The notes under the pieces were generated by a model that saw only the letters and a program-made list of their open reading frames with translations, did not search any database and was not told the origin of the DNA. Below, one piece after another: positions 37,479 to 46,791 of a DNA stretch of 64,000 nt (within the stretch, counting starts at the first letter, position 1; each line of letters starts with the position of its first letter). The stretch comes from Massilia sp. H6 (GTDB lineage: Bacteria; Pseudomonadota; Gammaproteobacteria; Burkholderiales; Burkholderiaceae_D): contig NZ_CP103371.1 in NCBI RefSeq assembly GCF_024802625.1, forward strand, positions 1,612,001-1,676,000, written 5' to 3'. Both the position numbers and the translations under genes were made by a program.

Positions 37479-38882
37479 ATGAACCTTCATCAATTCTTGT
37501 TGATCCTTCTTGCCCGGAAAAAAATTATCCTGTCGACGCTGCTGGTGACGGTTCTGCTGGCCCTGGGATGGAGCCTGGTGCAGCAAAAGACCTACACAGC
37601 CAGCGCTTCGGTGCTGCTGAACTACAAGGGCGTGGACCCGGTCAGCGGCCTGACCATGCCCGGCAACCTGATGCCGGGCTATATGGCGACCCAGATCGAT
37701 ATCATCAGCAGCAAGAACGTGGCGCTACGGGTGGTCGATGCGCTGCGCCTGGCGTCGAGCCCAGCCGTGCAGGCGCAGTGGCGCGAAGCCAGCGAGGGCA
37801 AGGGCTCGGTGCACGACTGGCTGGCCGACCTGCTGCTGAAAAAGCTCGCGATCAAGCCCTCGCGCGAATCGAGCGTGGTCGAGATCAGCTTCAAGGGCGC
37901 CGATCCGGCCTTCGCCGCGGCGGTGGCCAATACCTTTGCCGACGAATACCAGAAGATCAGCGTCCAGCTCAAGACCGAGCCTGCCAAGAAAGCTTCGTCC
38001 TATTTCAACGAGCAAACCAGGCAGTTGCGCGACAACGTCGAGGCGGCGCAGGCGCGCCTGTCCAAATACCAGCAAGACAAGGGCATCGTCAGCCTTGACA
38101 ACAACCGGGTCGATGTCGAGCTGTCGCGCCTGAACGACCTGTCGGCCCAGCTCGTCGCCGCCCAGGCCCAGGCGATGGAAGCGAACTCGCGCGAGCACAA
38201 CGCCACCGGACTGGGCTCGGCCGACGTCGCCAACAATGCCCTGATCCAGAACCTGCGCGTGAGCCTGGCCAGCGGCGAAGCCAAGCTGGCCGAAGCGGCC
38301 TCGCGCTACGGTCGTAACCACCCGGTCTACCAGGCGGCCAGCGCCGAAGTCGGCAAGATGCGCTCGGAACTTGCGTCCGCCGTCGGCAGCGTCACCCGCA
38401 GCGTCGGCTCCAGCGCCGAAGTGTACCGCCAGCGCGAAGCCCAGCTGCGCGCCGCACTGGCCGCGCAAAAGACCCGCGTGCTCGAACTGAACCGCACCCG
38501 CGACGAACTCGGGGTCATGCTCAAAGACCTCGACAGCGCCCAGCGTGCCTTCGATTCGGCCAGCCAGCGCTTCTCCCAGACCCGCATCGAGGCCCAGTCC
38601 GAGCAGTCCGATATCTCGATCCTGAACCCGGCGGTGGCGCCGGCCGAGCCCTCAGGCCCGCGCGTGCTGCTCAATACCCTGGTGTCGATCTTGCTGGGCA
38701 CCATCCTCGGCGTCGGCCTGGCCTTGTTGCTCGAGCTGCTCAAGCGTCCAGTGCGTTGCGCTGGCGATGTGCGCGACATGCTCGGCATCCCGGTGCTCGG
38801 CAGCGTCGAGTGGCGGCCCGCGCGTCCACGCAAGGGTATCCGCGCCCTGATGGCGCCGCGCCGGCTGCTGCGCCTGCATTGA
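37479..38882 (+). CDS. epsF: EpsF chain-length determinant protein (Wzc/PCP family, no kinase domain)
   Basis: A 467-residue inner-membrane polysaccharide co-polymerase. An N-terminal helix follows FLLILLARKKIILSTLLVTVLLALGWSL, the Wzz motif region is ASVLLNYKG, long periplasmic coiled coils cover about residues 170-400, and a second helix ends the chain (LLNTLVSILLGTILGVGLALLLELL) after the proline-rich NPAVAPAEPSGP. The cytoplasmic tail is short, so the kinase is encoded separately as EpsG next door. It works with EpsE and EpsG to set chain length and export. Confidence 0.9.
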   Translation: MNLHQFLLILLARKKIILSTLLVTVLLALGWSLVQQKTYTASASVLLNYKGVDPVSGLTMPGNLMPGYMATQIDIISSKNVALRVVDALRLASSPAVQAQWREASEGKGSVHDWLADLLLKKLAIKPSRESSVVEISFKGADPAFAAAVANTFADEYQKISVQLKTEPAKKASSYFNEQTRQLRDNVEAAQARLSKYQQDKGIVSLDNNRVDVELSRLNDLSAQLVAAQAQAMEANSREHNATGLGSADVANNALIQNLRVSLASGEAKLAEAASRYGRNHPVYQAASAEVGKMRSELASAVGSVTRSVGSSAEVYRQREAQLRAALAAQKTRVLELNRTRDELGVMLKDLDSAQRAFDSASQRFSQTRIEAQSEQSDISILNPAVAPAEPSGPRVLLNTLVSILLGTILGVGLALLLELLKRPVRCAGDVRDMLGIPVLGSVEWRPARPRKGIRALMAPRRLLRLH

Positions 38883-38932
38883 AGCCCTTGCCGCCAATAC
38901 AGCAAGCACAACCAGGACCCCAAGGACCGATC

Positions 38933-39802
38933 ATGAATTCTTCCGTGCTATCCGCTTTGCCGCTGGGCTCCGCCGCCGAATCGCGGATGGGGGCGCTGCT
39001 GCTCGACGCAGGCAAGCTCAGCCCCGAAGACGCCGAACGCGTGTTACGCATGCAGAAAGATCTGGGGATCCGCTTCGGCGAGGCCGCCTTGCGCCTGGGC
39101 CTGGTGAGCGAAGAAGACATCCAGCAGGTGCTGGCGCGCCAGTTCTCCTATCCCTATCTGCAGAAAGGCCAGGCCAACCTGTCGCCCAGGCTGGTGGCGG
39201 CCTACGAACCGTTCTCGCCCCAGGTCGAGTCGCTGCGCGCCATCCGCAGCCAGCTGATGCTGCGCTGGTTTGCACGCGGCCGCCGCGCACTGGCCATCTG
39301 CGCTGTCACTCCCGAAGATGGTTGCAGCCTGTTCGCGGCCAACCTGGCGGTGGTGTTCTCGCAACTCGGCGAGCACACGCTGCTGGTCGACGCCAACCTG
39401 CGCAGCCCGCGCCAGCACGACATGTTCGGCATGAAGCCACGCCAGGGCTTGTCCGACCTGCTGGCCGGCCGCGCCGATCTTGACGTCATCGCGCGGGTAC
39501 CGGCCTTTCTCGACCTGTCGCTGTTGCCTGCGGGTACCTTGCCGCCCAATCCCCAGGAATTGCTGGCGCGCGAAGGTTTCCGCAACCTCAACACCCAGCT
39601 CGAATCCCGCTACGATGTGGTGCTGTACGACCTGCCGCCGTTCGCGGCCGGGGCCGACGCACTGGCCGCGGCCGGGCGCGCCGGCGGTGTGCTGCTGGTG
39701 GCCTGCAAGCACCGCACCCACATCGCCAGCATCGGCCGCATGGCCGAGCAAATGGCCGAATCCGGCGCCGAAGTGGTCGGCTCGGTGGTGGTGGAGTTCT
39801 GA
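38933..39802 (+). CDS. epsG: EpsG-type BY-kinase homologue with degenerate Walker A
   Basis: A 289-residue protein of the EpsG chain-length tyrosine-kinase family. An N-terminal helical GspE-N/MshEN-like segment (LGALLLDAGKLSPEDAERVLRMQ... FGEAALRLGLVSEEDIQQVLARQF) is followed by the ATPase domain. The P-loop reads VTPEDGCS at about 125-132, with Cys131 where active members have Lys or Arg, and the Walker A' motif reads LLVDANLRSP with Asn for the second Asp. A Tyr-rich C-terminal cluster is absent. ATP binding is therefore doubtful; a structural role with EpsF is likely. Ends 1 bp before xrtB. Confidence 0.88.
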   Translation: MNSSVLSALPLGSAAESRMGALLLDAGKLSPEDAERVLRMQKDLGIRFGEAALRLGLVSEEDIQQVLARQFSYPYLQKGQANLSPRLVAAYEPFSPQVESLRAIRSQLMLRWFARGRRALAICAVTPEDGCSLFAANLAVVFSQLGEHTLLVDANLRSPRQHDMFGMKPRQGLSDLLAGRADLDVIARVPAFLDLSLLPAGTLPPNPQELLAREGFRNLNTQLESRYDVVLYDLPPFAAGADALAAAGRAGGVLLVACKHRTHIASIGRMAEQMAESGAEVVGSVVVEF

Positions 39803-39803
39803 G

Positions 39804-40805
39804 ATGGACAGCGCAGCCCCTGGCATCGGCAGGGCCCGGCAGGCAGCCGACGCGCCTGGTGCCCATCGGGGCGCGCTGCGCGAATGGTGGCCCATCTATG
39901 CTGGCCTGGCGATCCTGTTCGTGCCTACCTTCCACCGGCTGTTCACCGGCGCCTGGATCGGCGAGGAGCAGGGTCATGGTCCGATTATCTTCTTGCTGGC
40001 GCTCTGGTTAATCTGGCGCAAGTGGCCGCAAGCAAGCGCTGCGGCCACACCGCCGGCGTCGAGCTGGATCGGCTGGCCGGTGCTGGCGGTGGGCCTCGTC
40101 CTGCACCTGCTGGGGCGCTCGCAGAACATCCTCATGTTCGAGGTCGGCTCGATCCTGGCCGTGATGGCAGCCATCGTGCTGCTCAAGTTCGGAGGCAAGA
40201 CGCTGGGGGTGCTGTGGTTTCCGTTCTTTTTCATGCTGTTCATGGTGCCACTGCCGGGCGAGCTGGTGGCGGCCGTGACCATGCCAATGAAGATGGCGGT
40301 GTCCTGGGCCACCGAGGCCATCCTGTTCGGCCTCGGCTACCCGATCTCGCGCTCCGGCGTGGTGCTGCAGATCGGCCAGTACCAGCTGCTGGTGGCCGAT
40401 GCCTGCGCCGGCCTGCAGACCCTGCTGACCCTGGAAGCACTCGGGCTGTTCTACCTCAATCTGATGCGCCATCCATCGGCCTTTCGCAATATCGGGTTGG
40501 CGATCCTGATCATTCCGATTTCGTTTGCGGCCAACGTGATCCGCGTGATCACCCTGACCTTGATTACCTATTATTTCGGCGATGCCGCAGGGCAGGGCTT
40601 CCTGCACGGCTTTGCCGGCATGGTGCTGTTCGTCACCGCGCTGATGCTGATCCTGGCGGTCGACTCGGGCCTGCAGTGGTGGATCGGGCGGCGCGCGGCG
40701 CATCACGGTGACAAGGGCGGCGGCGCGGGCGGCGCGGGCGGCGAGGGCGGCCAGCGCGGCCTGCGCAAGGCCGGCCGCAGGCCGTCGATCAAGGAAGCCA
40801 CATGA
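39804..40805 (+). CDS. xrtB: Exosortase B
   Basis: Integral-membrane cysteine protease/transpeptidase family that sorts PEP-CTERM proteins, here the EPS-locus subtype XrtB. 333 residues with about eight helices. The catalytic triad is visible: C201 in VADACAGLQTL, R247 in NVIRVITL, and H268 in LHGFAGMVLF. The C-terminus has a glycine-rich tail (KGGGAGGAGGEGGQRG). The start is 1 bp after epsG, and the end overlaps epsI by 4 bp, so the three are translationally coupled. A PEP-CTERM protein is encoded 19 kb downstream in this window. Confidence 0.95.
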   Translation: MDSAAPGIGRARQAADAPGAHRGALREWWPIYAGLAILFVPTFHRLFTGAWIGEEQGHGPIIFLLALWLIWRKWPQASAAATPPASSWIGWPVLAVGLVLHLLGRSQNILMFEVGSILAVMAAIVLLKFGGKTLGVLWFPFFFMLFMVPLPGELVAAVTMPMKMAVSWATEAILFGLGYPISRSGVVLQIGQYQLLVADACAGLQTLLTLEALGLFYLNLMRHPSAFRNIGLAILIIPISFAANVIRVITLTLITYYFGDAAGQGFLHGFAGMVLFVTALMLILAVDSGLQWWIGRRAAHHGDKGGGAGGAGGEGGQRGLRKAGRRPSIKEAT

Positions 40806-41494
40806 ACCGCCGGCTCGCCATCAGCCTGTTGCTGGGTGCGGCCATGGCCGGCACCTCGGCCCTGACCGTGGCGCTCACGCCCAGGGCGCGCGTGCCGCAG
40901 CCCCACGAACGCTTCAGCCTGGAGCAAATGATCCCGGCGCGCTTCGGCGACTGGCAAATCGACCCCTCGGTGGTGCCGCTGGCCCCGGACCCGGAGCAGC
41001 AGGGCATGCTCGAGAAAATCTACGACCAGACCCTGTCGCGCACCTATGTCAACGGCGACGGGCAGCGCGTGATGCTGTCGATTGCCTATGGCGGCGACCA
41101 GAGCAAATCGCTGCAGCTGCACCTGCCCGAAGTCTGCTACGTGGCCCAGGGCTTCCGCATGATCGAGCACAGCGATGGCGCGCTGCCGACCCGCTTTGGC
41201 GCCGTGCCGGTCAAGCGCCTGGTTGCGCTCCTGCACGAGCGCAATGAACCGATCACCTACTGGATCACGATTGGCGAACACGCCACCAAGGCTGGCCTGC
41301 AGCAGAAACTGCGCAAGCTCGCCTATGGCCTGTCGGGCGAGATCCCGGACGGCATGCTGGTGCGCATCTCGACCATCCACGCCGACGCAGCCAAAGCCTA
41401 CCGGGTGCATGACCGCTTCGTGATGGACATGCTCAGCGTGATGGCGCCGCGCGACCGCACCCGCCTGATCGGCGCGGGCCAGGCGCAAGGCTAG
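40802..41494 (+). CDS. epsI: Exosortase-associated protein EpsI
   Basis: A 230-residue exported protein with an N-terminal hydrophobic signal/anchor (LAISLLLGAAMAGTSALTVAL). The EpsI-family features are present: FGDWQIDPS, a YDQTLSRTYVNGDGQRVMLSIAYGGDQS strand region, LQLHLPEVCYVAQGF with conserved His/Cys, and VKRLVAL. It is the standard partner of exosortases in EPS loci, with unknown biochemical role. It is coupled to xrtB by a 4-bp ATGA overlap and lies 19 bp before the polymerase-like gene. Confidence 0.94.
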   Translation: MNRRLAISLLLGAAMAGTSALTVALTPRARVPQPHERFSLEQMIPARFGDWQIDPSVVPLAPDPEQQGMLEKIYDQTLSRTYVNGDGQRVMLSIAYGGDQSKSLQLHLPEVCYVAQGFRMIEHSDGALPTRFGAVPVKRLVALLHERNEPITYWITIGEHATKAGLQQKLRKLAYGLSGEIPDGMLVRISTIHADAAKAYRVHDRFVMDMLSVMAPRDRTRLIGAGQAQG

Positions 41495-41513
41495 GCAGGA
41501 CCAGGGGGCGCCA

Positions 41514-42968
41514 ATGGACGAGATCCTTCCGTATATCTATTATTCGCTGCCCTGGGCCTTCATGATGCTGCTCTCGGTGGCCGCGGTTGCCGTTATCGGC
41601 ATCGGGCTGGCGTGGCCACGTTTCCTGGTCTATCCCTATCTGGCCGTGTATTTCTGCATCAATTCCACCAGCTACGGCAGCCTGTCGGTGTTTTCCAGCA
41701 GTACCATCTATAGCCGCGGCTCCGGGCTGCTGTTGTTCGGCTTGCTGCTGTGGTACCTGCTCGGTGCCTGGGCCTGCGCGCGCGTGGCCGCTGCCTTCCA
41801 GCGCTACCCGGCGCCGGAATGCAATCTGCGTCCCTGGTTCTGGGGCTGGTTTGTCCTGCTCGCCGCCCATGCCGCCGTGGGCATGGTGTCCGGTGTCACG
41901 CTGCGCCAGTCGCTGTCGCCGCAAGGGTTCTCGAACATCGTCTGGATGGCGCCACTGGTTTCGCTGATCCTGCTGTCCTTCCGCACCCGCGAGCAGGTCC
42001 AGGAACTGTGTCAGTTCATCTTGCTGGTCGGCCTGGGGCGCGCGCTGTTCGGCTTGGGGCGATGGGCCGCGTTCGGGGGCGACCCCAATAACATCTACGC
42101 GAACATGAACGCGATCAAGATCCGCCTGACCTATTTCGACATCAACGACAGCCTGGTGTGCACGCTCGCGTTCGCCATTGCGGCGGTTAACCTGTTCCAG
42201 AGGCACAAGAGCGAGCGCCCGCCGTTCTGGCGCGGTATCGAATGGATGACCCTGGTCTCGACCGCGTTGTGCATCGTGTTGTCCTACCGCCGCAGCGCCT
42301 GGATCGGCTTCGTGCTGGCCTTCCTGGTCATCATGATGCGCTTCCCGCTCCGGCGCCGGATCCAGCTCATGGTGGCCGGCGCGCCGCTGGTCGGTGCGGC
42401 CCTGGCCTATGCCGGCATGCAGCGCCTGGCCCAGACCAAGGGCGTGACCGGCGGCCTGTCGAGCCTGGTCTACGACATGCAGTCGCGCCGCTTCGGGCCC
42501 GAGGGTGGGCGGGTGCTCGAACTCAAGCTCGCCATCGCCGATTTCCTGGCGCAGCCGCTCACGGGCATTGGTTCCTGGGGCCGCTACACTGGCTACCAGG
42601 CCATCTCTTGGCAGAACAATCCGGACGGCGGCCTGTTTCTGCACAGCGGCGTGCTGCACATCGCGCTCAAGAGCGGGCTGCTGGGCGTTGCGCTGCTAAC
42701 CGGCACTGGCCTTGCCTTCGCCATGTTTGCCCGCCGCGCGCTGGCGAGCTTGCCGCCGGAATTGCTCGGCATCGGCACTGCCGGCGTGGCCGGAATGGCC
42801 TTCATGATTCCCGACCTGCTGATCGGCACGCCGTTCCCGCAAGTGCGTACCACCCAGATGCTGGCCATCTGCCTGGCCCTGCCTTACCTGGCAATGGCCG
42901 TGAGCAAGACCGCCCCGAGCGCGGCACGCCGTCCGGTGCCGCCGGCTGCGCGGCTGGTACCGGCCTGA
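41514..42968 (+). CDS. O-antigen ligase/polymerase-like membrane protein (Wzy type)
   Basis: A 484-residue inner-membrane protein with about ten to twelve helices and a large loop around residues 305-365 (GVTGGLSSLVYDMQSRRFGPEG... QPLTGIGSWGRY). The VLSYRRSAWIGFVLAF segment is like the conserved RR/RS motif of the Wzy_C/O-antigen ligase family. In this position it is the likely polymerase joining repeat units on the periplasmic side. It overlaps the flippase gene by one base. Assignment to polymerase rather than ligase is by context. Confidence 0.82.
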   Translation: MDEILPYIYYSLPWAFMMLLSVAAVAVIGIGLAWPRFLVYPYLAVYFCINSTSYGSLSVFSSSTIYSRGSGLLLFGLLLWYLLGAWACARVAAAFQRYPAPECNLRPWFWGWFVLLAAHAAVGMVSGVTLRQSLSPQGFSNIVWMAPLVSLILLSFRTREQVQELCQFILLVGLGRALFGLGRWAAFGGDPNNIYANMNAIKIRLTYFDINDSLVCTLAFAIAAVNLFQRHKSERPPFWRGIEWMTLVSTALCIVLSYRRSAWIGFVLAFLVIMMRFPLRRRIQLMVAGAPLVGAALAYAGMQRLAQTKGVTGGLSSLVYDMQSRRFGPEGGRVLELKLAIADFLAQPLTGIGSWGRYTGYQAISWQNNPDGGLFLHSGVLHIALKSGLLGVALLTGTGLAFAMFARRALASLPPELLGIGTAGVAGMAFMIPDLLIGTPFPQVRTTQMLAICLALPYLAMAVSKTAPSAARRPVPPAARLVPA

Positions 42969-44515
42969 TGGAGCCGCACGCGCCCCCGCAGCTTTCCCTC
43001 AACCTGGTGCGCAACGCCTGGTCCAACCTGCTGGGGGCGGCGATCCCTGCGCTGGTGATGCTGGCCACGGTGCCGTTGGTGGTGAAGGGACTGGGCCAGG
43101 CCGGCTTTGGTGTCTATGCGCTGGTGACGGCCATCGTCGGCTATTTTGCGGTCATCGACATCAACCTCACCGCCGGTTCGGTCAAGTACATCGCCGAGCA
43201 CCGTGCGCGCGGCGACCACGACCAGGTCGTCGAAACACTGTCCTTCGGCCTGCTGATCTATGCCGCGCTGGGCTTGCTCGGCGCGCTCGGCCTCTTGCTC
43301 ACAGCGCGCTGGCTCATTACCGCTGTATTCGCGGTACCGCCCGCCCTGGAGCCCGAGGCCGTCTCCACCCTGCGGCTGGCCGCAGTCGGCTTTGTCGCCG
43401 GCCAGCTCCAGGTGTATCTCAACAGTGTGCCGCAATCGCTGATGCGCTACGATATTTCTGCCCGGGTCGAGATGGTGTTCGGCACCCTGGTGCCGCTGGC
43501 CAGCGTCGGCGTTCTGCTGCTCGGTCATGGCCTGTTTGAACTGGTGCTGCTGCGCGTTGCGGCCAGCAGCGTCCACTGCCTGGTGCTGTGGCGCGCGATC
43601 CTGCGCCTGCTGCCGGGCTTTCGCTGGCGCTGGCCGCGCGCGCGCGTGCGCGCCGAGCTGCTGAGCTTTTCGGCCTATTCCTGCATGGCGCGATTGGCCA
43701 CGCTGTCCTATGTCCATGCCGACAAGCTGATCATTGGCGCGCTGGCCGGCGTTAGCGCGCTGGCCTATTTCACGGTAGCGGCGACGCTTGCCAACCGGGT
43801 GCTCGGCTTGAGTTTCCGCTTGTCGGGCGTGCTGTTTCCTGCGGCCAGCGCGCTGGCCGCGTCCGGAGAACTGGTGCGCCTCGATCGGCTCTACCTGAAA
43901 GCCACGCGCTACGTGGTGTACCTGAATGCCGCGATCCTGGTGCTGGTGGCGGTTTTTGCCTACCAGATTTTGCTCTACTGGATGAACGAGGATTTCGCCC
44001 GCCACGGGGCGCTGGTGCTGGCCGTGATGGCGTTGGCGCAGTTCGTCGATTCGCTCACCAGCCTGCCTTCGCTGGTCAACGACGGCATGGGGCATCCGCG
44101 CGTCTCCGGCTTGTTCGCCATGGCGAGGGCGCTGGCCGGCCTGGGCATCGTGTATGCCGGCGTGGCCGCCTGGGGCATCGATGGCGCGGCCTGGGGCCAC
44201 TTGCTCGGCTCGCTAGTATTTACCACTGGCTTTCTCGCCTTTGTACATGGGCGCACCGTGCCCACCCGGCTCGGCCGGCTGCTGGGGCAGGGCTATGCGC
44301 CGGGCTTGCTCGGGGTGCTGCTGGTGGCGCTGGCCGCCACCGCGGCCAAGCATTGGTTCGACCCGCAAGCCTGGAATGTCGTGTTTATCTTGGGCAGTAC
44401 CGTGCTGCTGCTGGCGCTGCACGGCGCGCTGTTCGTGCTCGAACGCGACGACCGGCGGCTGGCCTGGGCCTGCCTCAAGGCGTGCTGGACGCGTTACCCG
44501 GCAGCGGGGGGCTGA
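42968..44515 (+). CDS. Polysaccharide flippase (Wzx/MOP family)
   Basis: A 515-residue, 12-14-helix MOP-superfamily protein. The N-terminus (LSLNLVRNAWSNLLGAAIPALVMLATVPLVV) and LGQAGFGVYALVTAIVGYFAVID are typical of Wzx-type flippases, with FRLSGVLFPAASALAA and LVNDGMGHPRVSG in the second half. It would move the lipid-linked repeat unit across the inner membrane. The start overlaps the polymerase stop by one base, and the first glycosyltransferase follows 1 bp after its stop, so this stretch is tightly coupled. Confidence 0.9.
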   Translation: MEPHAPPQLSLNLVRNAWSNLLGAAIPALVMLATVPLVVKGLGQAGFGVYALVTAIVGYFAVIDINLTAGSVKYIAEHRARGDHDQVVETLSFGLLIYAALGLLGALGLLLTARWLITAVFAVPPALEPEAVSTLRLAAVGFVAGQLQVYLNSVPQSLMRYDISARVEMVFGTLVPLASVGVLLLGHGLFELVLLRVAASSVHCLVLWRAILRLLPGFRWRWPRARVRAELLSFSAYSCMARLATLSYVHADKLIIGALAGVSALAYFTVAATLANRVLGLSFRLSGVLFPAASALAASGELVRLDRLYLKATRYVVYLNAAILVLVAVFAYQILLYWMNEDFARHGALVLAVMALAQFVDSLTSLPSLVNDGMGHPRVSGLFAMARALAGLGIVYAGVAAWGIDGAAWGHLLGSLVFTTGFLAFVHGRTVPTRLGRLLGQGYAPGLLGVLLVALAATAAKHWFDPQAWNVVFILGSTVLLLALHGALFVLERDDRRLAWACLKACWTRYPAAGG

Positions 44516-44516
44516 C

Positions 44517-45755
44517 ATGAAAATCCTGATGGTTTCCGAAGATGTGCCGGGCGTGCAGCTTGGCGGCCTGGCCCGGCATGTAGTGACGCTGGCCAATGCC
44601 CTGCTCGAGACCGGGCACGAGGTCGACCTGATGGGACGCTCGGACCGGGCCCATGCCGGTAGCGCGGCCGAGATCGGCTTCGACGGCCGTTTCATCCCCG
44701 GCTTCGAGCTGCGCCGGATTGGCTGGAAAGAGGCCCAGCTCGGCTTCTTCAACCCTGCCAAGCGCCCGTGGTTTGCCGCCAGGATCGCACGCGCCCTGGC
44801 GCGCCGTGCGCAACACTACGACGTCGTCCACTACCATGGCCACCTGCCGATGATCGGCCATTATGTCGACCCGGCGCTCAATTTCATCCAGACCCGCCAC
44901 GACCAGGGCAGCGAGTGCATGACCCATCTGCGTTTCAAGGACGGCGCCGTATGCACCGATACCTCGAACCGCGCCTGCGCCGGCTGCGCCCACCCGGCGC
45001 CGGGGCTGCTGCGCACGATGTTGTCAGGCCAGGCGGTGGCGCGCTACCGCGGCGAGGCCGCAAGCGCCTTCGCGCGCCACAAGACCATCTTCGTGTCCGA
45101 CTTCCTGCGCCGGCAGTTCTTGCGCACGCTGCCCGGTGCCGACCTGTCGCGCGCGCGCGTGATCCATAACTTCATCGACGTGCGCAAGCTGGCCGCCGCA
45201 GCCCACCCTTCGGGCACGGGCGGCGCCGAGGTCCGCAGCGCGCGCCAGGGCCAGGTGCTGGTGGCCGGGCGCATCGATACCGGCAAGGGCTTCGCCGAAT
45301 TCCTTGCTGCCGCGCGCGGGTGCCTGCCGCCCGAAACCCGGGTGCTGGTGGTCGGCGACGGCCCGTTGCGCGCCCGGCTCGAAGCCCGGCATGCGAGCGA
45401 ACAGGTGCGCTTCCTCGGCTGGCAGCCAAATTCGGCCGTGGCGGCACTGACGGCCGCCAGCCACGTCTGCGTCGTGCCTTCACTATGGGAAGAACCCTGC
45501 GGCACGACCATCCTCGAAGCGCTGGCACTGGGCCGCCCCTGCCTGGCGCTGGCGCGCGGCGGCACGCCGGAACTCACCGCCTACGCATCCGTTCCTGGCC
45601 AGCTGATCCTGGCCGACTCGATGCAGGGCCTGGTGAGGCTGCTGGCGGGCGCACTGGCGCGCCCGGCCCCAGCCCCGGCCGAGCCCGGCGCGGCCAGTGC
45701 CGCAATGGACGTTTTCCAGGTCCTGCCCACCATCGTGGACTTCTATGCACACTGA
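44517..45755 (+). CDS. Glycosyltransferase family 4
   Basis: A 412-residue GT-B glycosyltransferase. The N-terminal acceptor domain begins KILMVSEDVPGVQLGGLARHV (glycine-rich loop) and includes VHYHGHLPMIGHYV. The C-terminal donor domain has VLVAGRIDTGKGFAEFL and the E-x7-E motif in PSLWEEPCGTTILEALALG. A four-Cys segment (ECMTHLRFKDGAVCTDTSNRACAGC at 137-161, in two parts) is notable and could bind a metal. It overlaps the next transferase gene by 11 bp. Donor and acceptor sugars are unknown. Confidence 0.88.
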   Translation: MKILMVSEDVPGVQLGGLARHVVTLANALLETGHEVDLMGRSDRAHAGSAAEIGFDGRFIPGFELRRIGWKEAQLGFFNPAKRPWFAARIARALARRAQHYDVVHYHGHLPMIGHYVDPALNFIQTRHDQGSECMTHLRFKDGAVCTDTSNRACAGCAHPAPGLLRTMLSGQAVARYRGEAASAFARHKTIFVSDFLRRQFLRTLPGADLSRARVIHNFIDVRKLAAAAHPSGTGGAEVRSARQGQVLVAGRIDTGKGFAEFLAAARGCLPPETRVLVVGDGPLRARLEARHASEQVRFLGWQPNSAVAALTAASHVCVVPSLWEEPCGTTILEALALGRPCLALARGGTPELTAYASVPGQLILADSMQGLVRLLAGALARPAPAPAEPGAASAAMDVFQVLPTIVDFYAH

Positions 45756-46527
45756 ACCGACATTTTCCATCGTCACCTGCACCTGGAACAGCGCCGCCAC
45801 GCTGGCCGACACCCTGGCCTCGCTACAGTCGCAGACTTGCCAGGACTACGAGCACATCTTCGTGGACGGCGGCTCCACCGACGCCACCCTGGCATTGATT
45901 GCCGCTTACCCGGCCAACAAGCGTGTTCTGCGCGACATCAAGGGCGGCATCAGCCGGGCCATGAACCAGGGCATCGCAGCGGCCCGCGGCGATATCGTCG
46001 CCCACCTGCATTCAGACGACTATTACGCGGGGCCCGAGGTGCTGGCCATCGTCAAGCATGCCTTCGACGAGGCGTGCCTGGCCGGCAAGCCGCTTGACTG
46101 GGTCTACGGCAACATTCTGATACGCAAGGACGGCGAGTTGGCGCCCCCCTATGCAATGCCGGCTTACTCCTACCGCGCCCTGGTGTCGGGTCGCAGCGCG
46201 ATTGCCCACCCGGCGGCCTTTGTACGCAGGGCCGCGTTCGAGCGGGTCGGCCTGTTCGACGAGACGCTCAGGTACGCAATGGACATCGACTTGTGGCTGC
46301 GCCTGGGCGCGACGGCGCAGCCAGCCATGATCGACCGGCCGCTGGCGGTGTTTCGCGACCATGCCGGCAGCGTCTCGTCGGCCAACCGGCTCCAGGCGCG
46401 CCAGGAAGAATTCCGCGTGCGCCGGCGGTATATGCACAAGGCGCCGCTGGCGTTCGGTATTTACTGTTTGCGTTACCTGAAGCGGCTGCGCGCGTTGCGG
46501 GTGCAGGGGGGCAGTGCAGTAGGATAG
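45745..46527 (+). CDS. Glycosyltransferase family 2
   Basis: A 260-residue GT-A enzyme. It begins FSIVTCTWNSAATLADTLAS, with the nucleotide-binding VDGGSTDAT and the DxD-like HSDDYY metal site, then DIDLWLRLG in the acceptor part, a set seen in WcaE/WcaA-like transferases. The ATG lies inside the end of the preceding GT4 gene (11-bp overlap), so translation is coupled. It ends the tightly packed first half of the EPS locus; a 264-bp gap follows. Sugar specificity is unknown. Confidence 0.9.
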   Translation: MHTEPTFSIVTCTWNSAATLADTLASLQSQTCQDYEHIFVDGGSTDATLALIAAYPANKRVLRDIKGGISRAMNQGIAAARGDIVAHLHSDDYYAGPEVLAIVKHAFDEACLAGKPLDWVYGNILIRKDGELAPPYAMPAYSYRALVSGRSAIAHPAAFVRRAAFERVGLFDETLRYAMDIDLWLRLGATAQPAMIDRPLAVFRDHAGSVSSANRLQARQEEFRVRRRYMHKAPLAFGIYCLRYLKRLRALRVQGGSAVG

Positions 46528-46791
46528 CAAGTTGACAGTCTTGTCCTGTCGTCTTTTCAGGCATTCAAGACCGTTAAATGCCTGCAAATAATATTCGGGA
46601 AAACCGGGTTTTGGTCGTTGTATTTCTGCATGGCAAGAGAAAAAGGAATGATTTCTTTGGGAAAGTTGCCGGTGTTCAAATTCCTGTGGAGTAATATAAA
46701 TCTCGTCAGGTAAGCCTTTCACTCGACAGGCAGCTCACAGGAGTTGCCGGCGCGGCGCAAGAAAGTCAGATTTTTTTCTCGGAGTTCCTTC
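46528..46791. other. A/T-richer intergenic region before the exported lyase gene
   Basis: 264 bp markedly A/T-richer than the flanks, probably holding a promoter for the lyase gene or an internal EPS promoter. A TAATATAAA stretch at 46692-46700 is -10-like, but no good -35 sits at proper spacing. I see no gene here. Confidence 0.45.

Noticed and set aside
46621-46791. Sigma-54-type promoter upstream of the lyase gene
   Set aside because: GG and GC pairs are present but never at the required GG-N10-GC spacing.
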